Below are positions 21,531 to 34,600 of a stretch of 64,000 nucleotides of DNA, in pieces. Made by a program: the position numbers and the translations under genes. Within the stretch, counting starts at the first letter, position 1. Each line of letters starts with the position of its first letter. The notes beneath the pieces are model-generated. The model was not told the origin of the DNA and searched no databases. It saw only the letters and a list, made by a program, of their open reading frames with translations. Location: the NCBI RefSeq assembly GCF_000003815.2, contig NC_049991.1:17976647-18040646 (forward strand), in the 5' to 3' direction. This DNA is from Branchiostoma floridae. Its lineage: Eukaryota > Chordata > Leptocardii > Amphioxiformes > Branchiostomatidae.

Positions 21531-22046
21531 TTATTGTGCGTTATCCTCATTTGTTGATACTGAAGGTCTTGCACTTGTTGATACTGAAGGTCTTGCATTT
21601 TTTGCGCCAGACTGTACCTCGCTTGTTGAAATTGAGGATTTTGCCACAGAAGCTTGCTTTTTCTGCTTTTGTTCCTGCATGGTGGTTACAGTATGTTGAC
21701 GTTTGGATGTTGTGGTCAATGGCGTTGTCACTGTCGCTGTAGCTTCGCTGATGACGTCACCGTATGGCTGTCCCTGGGACTGTTCACCAGCGGCACAGTC
21801 GTCCTTCTGCTGTCGGTTACACGACCACAAACTGCCTCCCAAAAGCAACGCCCCGACACCTAGAACACAGGCGCCCACAGCTACCACTCCGCTACCCGAG
21901 CTCGAAGCAACAAACACAGCGGTGATGCCGGCTCCGATCATGAAAAACGCCACGAAGGCCAGACGTATGCCAGCAATGGTCTTGTAATAGTTCGGCCGTC
22001 CCTCCCATCGGCGGTGAGTCCCACCCCACCTCTTCCCTTTCCCCAT
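21531..22046 (-). pseudogene. Variable exon V11, frameshifted in the Gln-rich tail
   Basis: Starts normally (MGKGKRWGG at 22046) and keeps both membrane segments (GITAVFVAS; VAVGACVLGVGALLLGGSLW) and SCNRQQK. After MQEQKQKKQ the open frame reads Ser/Thr-rich sequence. The neighbouring frame reads the family repeat (QNPQFQQ, MQDLQYQQVQDLQYQQM), so a small indel lies near 21660. The open frame ends in TAA without a phase-2 donor; the only good donor-like site in the tail, GCGAG|GTACAG, is phase 0. Either a dead exon or a truncated, tail-less protein of about 171 residues. Confidence 0.62.
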
Positions 22047-24006
22047 TAGGTACCACTGACTTCTTAAAACGTCGTAACTGTTCGACTTGTCGCGGACCAC
22101 AGCTCTATGCAACCATCGATGTCTTCTTTATGCCCTTCTGCTGTCAGCGACAAACCCTACCTGTCTGTTCCTTGCCAAGCTTAAAATAGTCTCTGCGTCA
22201 CGCAAGTACTAATACTTTACAATGTCAACAACTGGTCTTCTTACCACTCATGGTCGCCAGGGCTGGTTTAAATCCTTAAAGACATTGTTATCGTGCCCTA
22301 GACCACCTCCTGAAACGATCTGGATCGATCACGTAGAACTTTTTGGACACCAAGAGGCCTTATGGAACATTGACATTTTCTGTGCTGCAAGATTAGCACG
22401 CTATTCAGCAAAGTCCCTGTCGTACATTTAGGACCTGCCACCGACCTTACTGCCGAACCTTGACCACCCAATTACTATCCAAGGTCGGTTGTAAGTCGGG
22501 CGCAGTTTGGCAGATTTCAGACCACACCTGTCTTTCGAGACTACTATCTCACAACCAACCTATACCAAACTGAGTCCCGATTACATTCGGACCTACCATG
22601 CTGAGGTATAGCCTCCGATGCAGTCTTCGAACCCGGCGCGAATTTTAACGTAGGTTTGTTTCTTTTATGCCGGAAAAGGGAGTTTGTCGCAACCAGCGCC
22701 CCCCTCCCCCCAAAAATAACGTTGTTGGAAGACAGCAACGGAGGCTAGCTAAAGTCTTGCGGCACAAGTCCGACTCCGTATATGGCTGATTCGCAGCCAT
22801 CTCTCCAACGAATTGGAAAGTACACGACCAGCGTTTCTAATAAAAGAGTTTTACCATTTGTCTTTTGGAATCAGAAAGATTCAAACTTCTCTGACTCTGT
22901 TGTAAACATGGAGAGACCAAATTGGGTGACACCATTAGCTTCAGGCAACCCTAATTATATACTTAGCTTTACGGACTCAATGTAACTTAATTGACAGATC
23001 CGGTTTTCAGGTCGTCGATCTAAAAAAAAATGACACAGTATGTTTCTATTTTAGGCAGAAACCGTCCCACGTTTAGTTCTTTGACAAAAAAGTACAATAT
23101 AAGAACACCTTTATTGACACGTACAACAAACGCACAGAGACTTTCGTACGTTTCGTGAATCGCCAAATCTCTAGTGATCCACAGGTCATCGGTCGTATTT
23201 GGCCAAATATTCTAATTTGGAGCTCGCCGGCACATGGACAGAGCTCAGTTCTTTACTTGTGACGGGGCCTTAATTAGCATCCAGTACAACTGAACGTAAC
23301 TGACGTCAGGTCTACGTCACATTTCCTATACCCGGGACCCAGGCTGATTGCGGAAACGACCAAAAATCAAGACTTGTGCTCGTGAATAAAGACAAGTCAT
23401 GCTATTGAATTAATTTTGGCCCGTTTTGTGTTTTTGTTGTCTTTTATATCATACTTTTCTTTCCCTAAAACTGCCCGCCTGGGCCCTTTGTGGAACGTGA
23501 CGTTAGCCTTAATAGGTATTTTGCTGATTTTGCAATCCACACTAACAAACAAACAACAACGTACTGCGTAAACTACCTGCACCAAGCTTATAACACTATA
23601 AACTATTAATATGTCACCATAGCGTAACATAACTTGAGCTATCCATTTGCACCACACTTACAATACTAGAAACAGATAAGTTAATAGAGTCTCTCAGTGC
23701 AACAGAGGTCAGCCGGTTTGGGCCGTGTGTGGCCGCTAAAAAACAAGTTATAACAACTTTTCAACTATCACGACTTCTGTTATAAAACACTATTCGGGGC
23801 TAAATGAATGTGTTGAATAATCCTATTCTTTCATAGGAACCCGTTGCCCTTATAAAGAAGATTAAGTGACTACATTTGCCTCAAACCTGCTGTTCTTCGT
23901 ACGTGACACCGCTAAAATGCAGAGCTACATCGTCCTTGTCTGTCAAAAGTAAAATCTAAAAAAAAGTACGTATGATCCATTCTGGCTGACCTTTGCTGAC
24001 TCAGGC
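22047..24006. other. V11 5' flank; first copy of a duplicated spacer
   Basis: Non-coding. Blocks here recur in the next two spacers. 22080-22200 (CACTTGTCGCG near 22090, then GACAAACCCT) matches the flanks of V12 and V13. 22790-22930 matches about 25745-25860 and 28265-28340 plus about 29240-29270. 23395-23520 matches 26355-26470. No gene seen. Confidence 0.5.
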
Positions 24007-24456
24007 CTATAGGCGTGACATCATTTGCTTTTGTAGCATCTGTTGAAATTGAGGGGTTTCCATAATCAGCTCCAGGCGCTTTTCTTGCTGCTTGGTGAGG
24101 AAAGTATGTTGAAGGCTGACTTTTGGGGTCAGTGGTGTTGTCGCTGTAGGCTCGACTTCACCGATGATGTCACTCGCCGTGGCGTCGTTGGCGGCACAGT
24201 CGTTATTCCACTGTCGGTTACAAAACCACAAGCCGGCTCCAAGAAGCACAGCCCCGACGCCGAGAACACAGGCACCCACGTGCACAGTTACCGCTCTGCT
24301 ACCCGAGGCGGCAAGCATAGCTGTGAGGATGATGCCGATAACAAATATGAGAAATGCCGCGTAGAGCAGGCGGATGGCAAGAACGGTCCTGTAATAAGAC
24401 GGCCGCTCGGCCCCTCTGCGGCGATTCCTGGCCCCTCTTCTAGCGCACCGCCCCAT
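24007..24456 (-). pseudogene. Variable exon V12, stop just before donor
   Basis: Starts MGRCARRG at 24456 (an in-frame ATG at 24474 would add six residues). Both membrane segments are present (GIILTAMLAAS; VGACVLGVGAVLLGAGLW), with FCNRQWN. The tail is short and ends QFQQMLQKQMMSRL with TAG. A donor-like CAAAG|GTCAGC follows 20 bases later. In intact relatives the frame passes from MMS straight into that donor. As it stands the product is about 149 residues without the constant tail. V13 has the same stop. Confidence 0.6.
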
Positions 24457-26920
24457 CACTCCACCAGGAAGCACGGACTCGGACTATTGTTGAAATTGTT
24501 CCACTTGTCGCGTACCACAGCTCCAGCTTTGCAACCGTCGATTAAATCGTTTGTAAGCCGTCCTGATGACAAATCCTCCCAACCTGCATGCTCCTAGCTT
24601 GCCAAGCTTGAGGCAATCTCTCCGTCGACTCACATCAGGCTGAGGTACTTCAGTTGGAAATTCCAGAAATTGGCCTCCTCACTACTCATGATCGCTAATC
24701 CTGAGTGGTTTGAATCCTTCGGACACTAACACCTCCGTGAACTATCTGGATCAGTCACGTAGTCGAACTTACTTCATGCATGAAGGTGTAATTTGTCACA
24801 CGTGTTGTGCTGTACGACTGCCACGTCATCTGTAAAGTCTCTGTTACAAATTTAAGACGTCCCCCGATCTAGTTTTTGCTGAAAACCCCTCCTTGCTTGT
24901 TGCTAAGCTTGAGACAATTTTGTCGTTGAGTTACATCCACAAACTAGTCTCAGTCCTGGTGCCATCAACATTACCGTACGGGGTATTTAGGCGTGAACTA
25001 AACCCACGAAGCCACTGGCCTCTGACCCTATCCCACATTCTTAAACGATATGGATCAATTAAGTAGAAAGTCCAGTACTGCAGTATGTAATACCACGTCA
25101 CAAGTAAACTTTATGACGGTTGCCTGTCACACAAACAGAACCTTTCCCTCCCTAGCGCCATCGAAGCGTGACCACCCAGTTCCCACCCAAGGCTTGCGGT
25201 AGGTTGGGAGCATTCGACAAATTTTAGACCAAATTTCGAGACTACAACCATTTCAAAACCTGTACATGACTTACTTCAAACCGAATTCTGTATAATTTCG
25301 GACCTAGTACCGACTTCTCCCAACCGTTCCGACAACTTGCCACACAGTGCCGTGTCTGTCCTGACTGATTAGGACCAATTAAGTAGAAAGTCCAGAGCTG
25401 CAGTATGTACTGCCACGTCACCAGTTAACTTAATTACGGTTTTCTGTCACACACTCAGAACCTTTCCCTCGCTAGTACCATCGAACCGTGACCACCAAAT
25501 TCCCAAGCAAGGCTGGCGGTAGGTTTACAAGCAGTTTGGCAAATTTTAGACCGAACCCGTCTTTAAAGCGTACCTGTGTTTCGAGACTACCATATTTACA
25601 TCATCTTCACAACAAGTTCCCAACCTTTACATGGCTTATTTCCAATCGAGTTATGAATGCTTTCGGACATACCACCAATTAGTACTCCCAAAGGACACGC
25701 AATGCTTTGTCTGCCCTGAATAATTCGCAACTGATCGCCATCAGTCTCTCCAAAGATTTGAAAAGTACATGACCAGCGTTTTCAAAAGGATCGATCCCAA
25801 TTTGTTGTTTTTTATCAAAATGATCCAGATTTCTATTTTGTAAACATCGAGAGACCAAATAAGTCCATTTTTAGCTTGAGATCTATCATAAATAGCTCTA
25901 AGGCCTCAATGTAGCTGGATTGGCACCCCATGTTTTGAGTTCGTCGATCGAGCTTAAGAAATGACTCAATGTGTTAGCATGTTTCTATTTTAGGCAGAAA
26001 TCATTGCCATGTTTAGTTCTACGAGACAAAATACAATTATCAGAAGCCCTTTATTGACACAACAAAAGTACGGCGACTTTCGTAAACCCTGCTACAAACA
26101 CATATGTTAACAAACAAGTGTATACAATGAATTACCTGCATGAATGTCTTTGAATAAGTAACATTATATACATATGTTAAGACTATAAGCTATGGCAATT
26201 ATAAGCATTGCTGTTTGTGTATACAATGAATTACCTGCATTAATTTTATGAATAAGTACCATTGTATAGATATGTTAAGACTACAAGCTATGGCATTAGC
26301 ATTGATATTTACAGAAACGAATAACTAAGGCTTATTCCAATTAATATGCACAAGGTATGCTATTGAATTTTTTTTGTCCCGCCTTGTGTTTTGTTGTCTT
26401 TTATATCGTAATTATTCCGCCAACCTGCCCGGTCGGGTCCTTTGCGAAATGTGTCGTTAGCCCTAATAGGCATATTGGTCAAAGTCTGATTTCGCAATAC
26501 ACAAGGTACGCTAACCATATACACCAAGCTTATAATTATACTAAAAACAAATACGTCACAATATCGTCACACAACTTGAGCTATCCACTTACACTTCGCT
26601 TACAAAAGTAGAAACAAAGAAGTTAATTGAGTCTTTAGTGCAGCAGATTCACCTGGTCTTGGTCGAGCGGCAACTGCTTGTCAAGAAACGCTGATGATCG
26701 GGTGGCATCAACAATGTCCGTGTACCCCACAAATAATGCGTCCTTCCTTAACAAGGACTGGGCTACCAAAAAGGTCGTATAAACCCAGGGAACTGAACTA
26801 CCTGCTGTTCTTTGTGTGTGGCACTGCTAAATAAAGTGCCACATTGTCCTTGCCTGTCTAGAATTAAACTTTAAAAAAATCCTGTGGGTATGATCCATAC
26901 GTACGTTTGATCGCCTAGGC
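24457..26920. repeat. V12 5' flank with tandem spacer repeats
   Basis: Non-coding. Two units of about 320-350 bp follow one another (about 25050-25372 and 25373-25730), each opening with AATTAAGTAGAAAGTCCAG. A weaker unit lies near 27905. With V12 this forms a roughly 2.9-kb duplication unit whose next copy begins at V13. No gene seen. Confidence 0.6.
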
Positions 26921-27364
26921 CTATAGTCGTGACTTCATCTGTTGACATTGAGGAGGTTGGATCATTACAATTAAGTGCTCATGTTGCAGCATGGTGACGA
27001 CAGTAGGTTCGTGGCTGGCTGTTGTGGTCAGTGGTGATGTCGCTGTAGGTTCGAACTCGTCGATGATGTCACTCTCCGTGGTGTAGTCGTTGTCGGCATG
27101 GTCGTCTTTCCACTGTCGGTTATAGAACCACAGACGGACTCCTAAAGGCACAGCCCCGACGCCGAGAACACAGGCACCCACAGCTAACCCTACGCTACCC
27201 GAGGCAATAAACATAGCGGTGACCAAGGTGCCGATAACGAACGTGCAAAATGCCGAGAAGAACAGACGGATGGCAAGAATGGTCCTGTGATAAGATGGCC
27301 GCTCGGACCCTCTGCGGCGCTTCCAGGCCCTTCGTCTTGCACGCCGCCCCTGCCCTTTCCCCAT
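26921..27364 (-). pseudogene. Variable exon V13, stop before donor
   Basis: Starts MGKGQGRRARRR at 27364 and keeps two membrane segments (GTLVTAMFIAS; VGACVLGVGAVPLGVRLW), then FYNRQWK. The tail is short and ends CQQMKSRL with the same TAG as V12. The donor region downstream is degraded (no CAAAG|GT), although a GTATGG lies some 25 bases on. The shared stop shows the lesion predates the V12/V13 duplication. Product as it stands: about 147 residues with no constant tail. Confidence 0.6.
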
Positions 27365-28344
27365 CACTGCATCAGAAAGCACTGAATAGAGTTAAAATTG
27401 TTGCACTTGTCGCGGACCTCAGCTCTAGCTTTGCAACAGTCGATGTCGTGATGACAAACCCTCCCTGCTTCTTAAAAGCTTACGGCAATCTCTTCGTCGA
27501 GTCACACTAAGCTCAGTTACTTCAGTTGAGGCTGCCAGAACTTGACCTCATCGCTACTCATGATCGCCAGGAGTGGATCAAATCCCACAGACTTCACCAC
27601 ATTCTCCGCGAACCATCTGGATCAGTCTCGTAGAACTTACTTTACACGAAGGAGCCATTCGGCACACTTGTTGTGCTGCAAGACTGCCACGTCATCCGTA
27701 AAGTCCCTGTCACAATTAAAGACGTTTCCCCGACTTAATTGTGCTTCTTACCAAGCTTAATTAGAACAATTTCGTCGTTGAGTTACACCCATAAACCAGC
27801 AGTCTCAGTCCTGGTCCCCTCAACACCAAATTGTCCATGTTTTTCAGGCATAGGTTAAATCCATAAAGACAGTTGTCCTTTGGTCCTACATTGTATAACA
27901 CCGGTACGGAATGATCTGTATCAATCACATAGAAAGTCCAGTGCCACGTCAGCAGTAAACTGTACGACGATTCGTTGTCACGTCTTTAGGACGGCTTCCC
28001 CGACCTAGTGTCATCGAACCGTGACCACCCGATTCCCATCCAAGGCTCGCGGTAGGTTGCGAGAAGTCAGAATTTTAGACCAAATCCATCTTTCGAGTCT
28101 ACCATATTCTACCACCATTATCTTCACAACAAGTTCCCAACCTTTACATGACTTCATTCCAACCGAGTTCTGAATACTTTCGGACTTACTCCCAACTTCT
28201 CCCTACTATCCCGACACCTTGCTACACAATATATGCCGTGTCCACCCTGACTGATTCGCAACTGATCGCCATCTCTTAAACGAATTGAAAAGTATATGGC
28301 CAGCGCTTTTAATAGTATTTTCCATTTGCCTCTTTAATCAAAAT
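27365..28344. other. V13 5' flank
   Basis: Third copy of the duplicated spacer (CACTTGTCGCGGACC near 27407; ATAGAAAGTCCAG near 27930). It is interrupted at its right end by the LINE fragment. No gene seen. Confidence 0.5.
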
Positions 28345-29220
28345 TTGTTTATTTGTTTATTTGTTTCGCACTTTGAAAACGATATCAGTAAGTACATATA
28401 GTGAATTGTGAAACATAAACAGTGCTAGGGAGGCCGGAAGCAAAAGCTTATTAAAAGGCCTTCCTATACTAACTTATTACATTCATATAAATTTAACCAA
28501 AAAATAAGTATGAACCTAAATAAGTATGGATAATAATTAACGGAAATCATGGAATGAAAAACAAATTACACAAAATAATTAAACGTAACTTAGGAAACAA
28601 TAAATGAATATAACTATAGATTGAAAGTTAACGTTACCAGAACTATACAACGAAGTACATAAAAAAAACCAGTATGGATAATGCATGACGGAATCAATAG
28701 AATGAAAACACATTGCACTGAATAATAAATGGATATAGAGAAATTGAAAGCTACCAGAAGGAAACAAGGAAGTGTAAAACCAACTAACAGAAAGTAGGGT
28801 TATTTATAAATTCAGCTTTAATGTGGCATTTGAATATAGCAAAGGTGGGACTTAACTTTAATGTATTAGTCAAGCTGTTCCAAACTGTGGGACCTCTGAA
28901 CATAAAGGAGAATTGCCGTTGGTTAGTTTTTGCATTAATAGGCCTGCGATTTCTTGTATGATGGCTGTGGATATCTGAGTTTGATAAAAAAATATATTAA
29001 AGTAGATATTAGGAAGGCAGGGACATTTTCATAAATTATCTTATACATCAAAAAACTAGTTTGAATTCTATTTATGTCATATACTGTTAAGATCTTTAAC
29101 TTTGCAAACAGCGGGGCACTGTGGAACGTAAAGGGAACATTTGATGCTATCCTGATGAATCGTTTCTGAAGTAAAAAGAGTGGTCTAAGTGGTGTAGTGT
29201 AGGTACTTGCCCATACAATG
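28345..29220 (-). mobile_element. 5'-truncated non-LTR retrotransposon (CR1/L2-like) 3' end
   Basis: Minus-strand reading frames (with a frame change near 28980) give the C-terminal end of a LINE reverse transcriptase: NIVWASTYTTPLRPLFLLQK, then YDINRIQTSFLMYKIIY, and in another frame FMFRGPTVWNSL. The 3' end carries GTGCGAAACAAATAAACAA, a tail typical of such elements. It splits a duplicated spacer: the sequence left of 28345 and right of about 29220 is contiguous in the copy near 25800. Confidence 0.8.
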
Positions 29221-29637
29221 TTGCAAAATGAACTATACTTCTCGGTTGTAAACATCGAAAGACCAAATTGGGTCTTATCTAGCTTCGAGCCACCTTATTT
29301 ACATATAGCTTTAAGGCCTCAATGTGGCAGAATTCGTACTCTATGTGTTTACACCAGGTGTTTAGATCGTCGATATAAAAACAGAATTCTTAAAACAGCT
29401 TAGTGAAAAGAGAAAAGTATAGTTAGCTTCATGCCACCCATACTTTTAGATATAGACCTCAATGTAACAGCGTTAGTATGCCGGGCATTCAGATCGTCAA
29501 TCAAAAGAATGACAAAAGATCTCATTGTCGCCGCTGGGGCTCCGTGACATGTTTTTACGGGGCGTTGTCTGCAAAACTCTGCATACTTGCGCACGCGTTT
29601 ATTTTTTTCAGCCTGAACTCACTAACGCTGGACCTGT

Positions 29638-30270
29638 GGGAAAAAATGAAGAGCTGTCACCACATGTGAAGTTTCGATCTTCGCAAACGTGGTTTTGTTT
29701 TGTATATATAACCCCAATACATTTTTCAATGAGGTTTTTTTTAGAATTATCTCTCCCCGCCATTTTGTAGTATTAGCAGCGCCTCTTGCGGTTGACCTTA
29801 CACTGCAAGCTGCAGAAAGTCTGACTGGCCCTGGAGGCTCAATTATCTCAGTTTCTGACTGGCAATAATCTATAAGGTCATCGTTCTGTCCCAAAATCAT
29901 CGGGGAGGCTTTGGGGGTTTCAGAGCGTACTATTTGAAATGAATACACATGGCAAACAGCCTTACTCGGGGAAAAAATGAAGATCTGTCACCTCATGCTC
30001 GTGAAGGTCTTCGGAAACGTGGTTCTATTTTGGATATATAACACCAATTGTATGAAAATTAAGATTTTTTTTTCAAATTCAAATTCAGCCCTCTCCACCA
30101 TTTTGTAGTATGAGCAGCTCCTCTTGCGGTTGACCTTAAACTGCAAGCTGCAGAAAGTCTGACTGGCACTGGAGGCTCAATTATCTCATTTTCTGACTGG
30201 CAATAATCTAAAAGGTCATCAGTCTGTCCCAAAGTCATCGAGGAGACTTTGGGGATTTCTGAGCGTCCTG
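29638..30270. repeat. Tandem duplication of about 325 bp
   Basis: Units about 29638-29938 and 29968-30270 share GAGGCTCAATTATCTCA, CTGACTGGCAATAATCTA and CTCTTGCGGTTGACCTTA. They differ at scattered positions, so the duplication is not very recent. Confidence 0.8.
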
Positions 30271-31366
30271 TTTGTTTCGAAAATACGTGGACAACGACGT
30301 TCTATATGACCAAGCAACTTAACCGTCATACATAGTTTCTTCTTTAAAATTATTTCATCGATGTTTTACTAAAATGTTTTTTACAGTCCCTACTTTGAAA
30401 CAAAGGCATGCTCGCTTAACCACATGTATAGCCGCATGCAACTGATAAGTCCACTTTAAATATTCATCCAAGCAAGGCGGCCACTAGTAGAACGTGTGCG
30501 TGTGTGTGCATGCGTGTGTACTCTGGAGATATACTGTCAAGGCCATTTGTGACACTGGAGCTTAAGGTAAAGATGAATCGATAGGTTTGATTTGATTCAT
30601 AACACTGCTTTATTGACGTAAATCTCAGCTCGAGCCTGGTGGACTTTAACGATTAAAGGGCGGCTCACTTGGTCAATTAAAACATGACCCAGGGGCCAGT
30701 TAAGGTTATGGGTTGCGTCACCAGGACTCAGTGGACAATATGTCTTCGTCCTGGGTTAGTAACACCATGCCTGACCATCAAAATGTTACAATCTCTGCTC
30801 GGGAAATTCCCTGCCCCATTTTAGCCGAAATAGTTTTGGTCCACCTACCAAGTGTAAGGACTGCACTCTTTTCTCAGTTAAACGTGCTCGATGTGTGTCT
30901 GTCCTTAAACAAGGGAATGTTACTATATCTTAGTGTATAGAGGAAACTTGCGTCGAACCGAAACACTCTTACCATTGCGCCACATAAACGTACCTTTTGT
31001 AACATGGTTGCTTCGTGATTACTGTGTGTAGGGCCTTTGTGTGCACCCTGGTGCCTGTTGGAGGGAGTGTATCACAGTTATTGTCAATTCGCTGAACATA
31101 TCGGATGTTAATTGAAAAGTTGTGCATGTTGTATCTGTATCTGCATATATAGACATCTCTAGCAGGCATAACCGCCCTTCGGCGTAACACACCGGCATTT
31201 GGTAGACTTGTTGGACGACTGGTGTTGAAACTTAATTTTGCCGTGTTAAATTTCAGTAGGGGGAACTCAAGAAGCACAGGTGAAGAAGGCTCATTATTTT
31301 CTTATCAGTTGACTTCTTTGCTCCTTGTCACATTTCTGTATCGTTGATTTGGAAGGATGATTCCTT

Positions 31367-31610
31367 ATACCCCCTTTTCACTAGGACGGCACTCTCACCG
31401 CGCTCTCTATGCGACCTGAAATTTGACATATCGTTCAACGAATTGTATAAATAAGAAACGAATCTTTTTAAACTTTGTGTGTTTTGTTGTCTTCTCGGTC
31501 GCAATTCTACATTTTGTATGATATACCCAGTGTGAAAGCGAAGGCTACACATATCCTATTTAGGTCGCAGTGAGAACGCAGCGCGATCGCAGTCTAGCGG
31601 AAAGGGGGCC
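31367..31610. mobile_element. MITE family M2, copy A
   Basis: About 244 bp with imperfect inverted ends (ATACCCCCTTTTCACTA and its relative) and inner GGTCGCA...GAACGCAGCGCGATCGC motifs. The second copy, in opposite orientation, is at 55221-55466. It lies just upstream of NXPE gene 1 exon 1. Confidence 0.6.
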
Positions 31611-31670
31611 TTTTGTGTATGAGTTGTTTGAAACAAATGTTTGTAAAGTATGTTGTCTTGTTTTGCAGCC

Positions 31671-34600
31671 ATGATGGCCATGCGATTCCGCCGTCTGACG
31701 GCAGCGTTCGGCACTCTGTCCCTGGTGGTGCTGTTGGCAGTGGTGGGTTATTATAATCACTCCCAGACTCATTCGGAGGTAATACTCCCCTCACATGTAG
31801 CGACAATCGATCGGACGACGAGTCTGCGAGCTCTAAATTACGAGGAGGCATGACCATGATGCCGACGAAGAAAGAAATGGCAGAGTTCCACCCTTCCCGT
31901 TAGGGTCATGCCTCCTCGTAATTTAGAGCTCGCAGACTCGTCGTCCGATTGAGTTTCGCTACTTGTGAGGGGGGTATAAACAATGAATGGTAGAAATTGG
32001 CCAAATTGTATGCATAATTTGCCAGGGCCGGCCAACTCCCCAGGCAAATTCTGTATCTGTGTTTCTATAACCGGTATATCCACTTCTCTGCGCAACACAC
32101 CAACTCAAAAGTACCCACCCTATTTGGTGGCAAATCTCTACTATTCACTTCTATGGCTGGTTTTCCATAAAACGTTAAGTTGGAATATCCAGACAGTGAT
32201 AATCATTGAAATTAGATTTGTTTTTCCGATTGTCGCGCAATAAAGTTCTTCTATAGATCACGAAGAGGTAAATATAACAACAGGCCTCGTGCTTAGCTTG
32301 GAGGCCAGTAGATCTTAGTAGAAATCTTAAAAAGAGAGCTGAACTCTATAGACTGATAGAACCCATGTTCCTCCACTTCATACAGCTAAGTAGCATAGAC
32401 AAATTTATATTCCTTATGTTCAATGTTCAATGTTTTTTTATGAATTTAGACAAACCTTTACTTATAAAGCATATCTGTTTCTATATTTTCAATATCACAA
32501 AGAAACGAGAAGAAGTCAAATTCACGTAGTAGAATACGATTCTTGGGTATTGCAGATTCATTCATTCTACATATTCCATGTATACCTTGTTACGACCTGT
32601 ACTGAACCCATTGGGTATGTATGTACAATAAAGGTGAAGCACGGTGTAACTGCACATTCCAACAAAGGGGGGGGGGGGGGGAGGGGGGGGGGTTGATAGG
32701 CCCACAGTTTCAACCTGACAGCACCAGCTGTTGTCAGAGAATGAACTTCTGACCTCATTGACATTTCTTTGACGTCTGTGAACTTCTGACATTTCTGTGA
32801 CGTCATGTACTGTGTTGGAATTTGCACTGCTCATGGGCGGCAGTGTGTGTTGATAATAACTATGTAGATTGTTTCTTATGAACGTTTTGTGTTTTCAGTT
32901 TGTTATAATGTAAACATGTGCGAACATGTGTGATCACGTCAACCGATGATGATGATGTTATAATTACGAAATACCCTTAATCAATATACCTCAAGAAGTA
33001 TGTATTGCATCATCACCAGACATCATTATCCATAGCCCACTTGGTCGGACTTAGCTTCGCAGACTTGACTCCACGTGGTTCTGTCTGGCTTATCAAAAGT
33101 GTTACATAAATTAAACATGGGGTATGTCACAGATATTATATAATGCATTACCCTTTTAAAAGATAGTCGCAAATGAAAAAAAAATATAAAGCGACCTGCA
33201 GGCCGATTTAAACTTCTAATCGCTAGAATAAGCCTCTATTAGTGTCCACATGTCGCTGAAAAATAGTTAAAATTTAAATACTAGTAGAAATTGGCCAAAC
33301 AGACAGAGAACACACCAGAGGAGTTGGCCGGCCCAAAACTACAGTTTGAAACTTCAAAGGGTATAAATTAAAAGTAATCGCCAACAAAAGAATTACCTGA
33401 GCGCTGAAGGTTATTTAAGAATTAAATCAGTCGTCTAATGTGCTATTGATCCCTTGACAAAGACTGGTGCTGTTTAGTCGAAAATTTTTGTGAGTCCATT
33501 TTTGTGTGTTGGAAATTACAGTTAAATTCCTTCAATAATGACTTCTAGCAACACAGGATGAACTATCTAATTAATGTGCTAACTATTTTAGCTTGTTAAT
33601 GTGCTATCAGTTTATTTGGCCGATTTCTACTACTTTTCCAGCGATATATGGAGCCTGGTAGAGGCTAGACTTTGCCGCTAACGTAGTGGAAGTAAGTGCG
33701 TGCCTGCAGAAGTTGTCTGATGATGCTCTGGCCTTTCGCTGTCCATAATGTGAAACAAATCGGAGCAAAGGTCGTTTGCTTAGACAAAGCTTTCTTTCCA
33801 GGCGGATCGACGACATTACCGTATTGTTTCCAGCACAGTGGGTATCTCCAAGCAGATACCATTCTAAAGCCCGAGGGGTTAAGGGGATAGGCCGATATGT
33901 TTTTTTTTTATTTGGCTCGCGAGGGAGGACATAAAGATATAGCCCACAGGGCTGAAGACTTTATCAATGAAGACATCGTTGATGCATGGCAGATATGAGT
34001 TATAAGATAATATGTCGATAATGGTTAGACTAGGTAATATGATAGATAGGGGCATATTTTTTGGTGTAGGCTTGCTTTTGAATAGAGGGATGTACGTCAC
34101 TGTAAAATTGGTAATTGTATATGAATTTGTGACCTTTTGGAAGTGTAATTTCTTCAGTATACAGTTCTGATTTAAGGACTTGACCCTGTTGAAACAAAGA
34201 ACACCAGTATTGCAATTATGAGGGAGAAACATGAGAAGAATACTCCGAAATACTGTCGAGCTGATATAAACTGGATATTTTTATGACCTTATCATACGTA
34301 TCTTGATGTTTACAAAATGTTTGCAATTTAAGGTCTTAAATGCACAACTTAATTGTCCTTTGAAAGTAAAAATGGAAACTTTCGAATGTTTTAAAAGATA
34401 TAAATAATCTAAAATATGCTGTGCGTTTTTTTCGTCCCGTTTATTCAGAATGGTACATTCTACTATACAAGGATGCAAAATGATACGCACAACTCTCGTC
34501 AACCTTTGAGGCTTCCGGCATTCCGGGAAAACGAGCTTCAGGAAAATGAGCCGATGGAAGAAGAGACGAGCCCCCTGGAGGCCGAGGCCATATATCCAGA

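Larger units (their letters stand above)
29221..31668. other. Spacer between the V array and NXPE gene 1
   Basis: Holds the end of the duplicated spacer, a roughly 325-bp tandem duplication and part of a MITE. The 5' leader exon of NXPE gene 1 should lie here or further left, but I could not place it. No coding exon seen. Confidence 0.45.

Noticed and set aside
28935-29255. 106-codon minus-strand frame as a host gene
   Set aside because: Sequence is the C-terminal part of a LINE reverse transcriptase, 5'-truncated and frame-broken.
32667-32692. Poly-G run as a quadruplex regulatory site
   Set aside because: A plain homopolymer in an intron with no conservation information; could be sequencing-prone.
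33879-34232. 117-codon minus-strand frame in NXPE gene 1 intron 1
   Set aside because: AT-rich, Ile/Ser/Leu-heavy, no motif, opposite strand to the gene; most likely chance.
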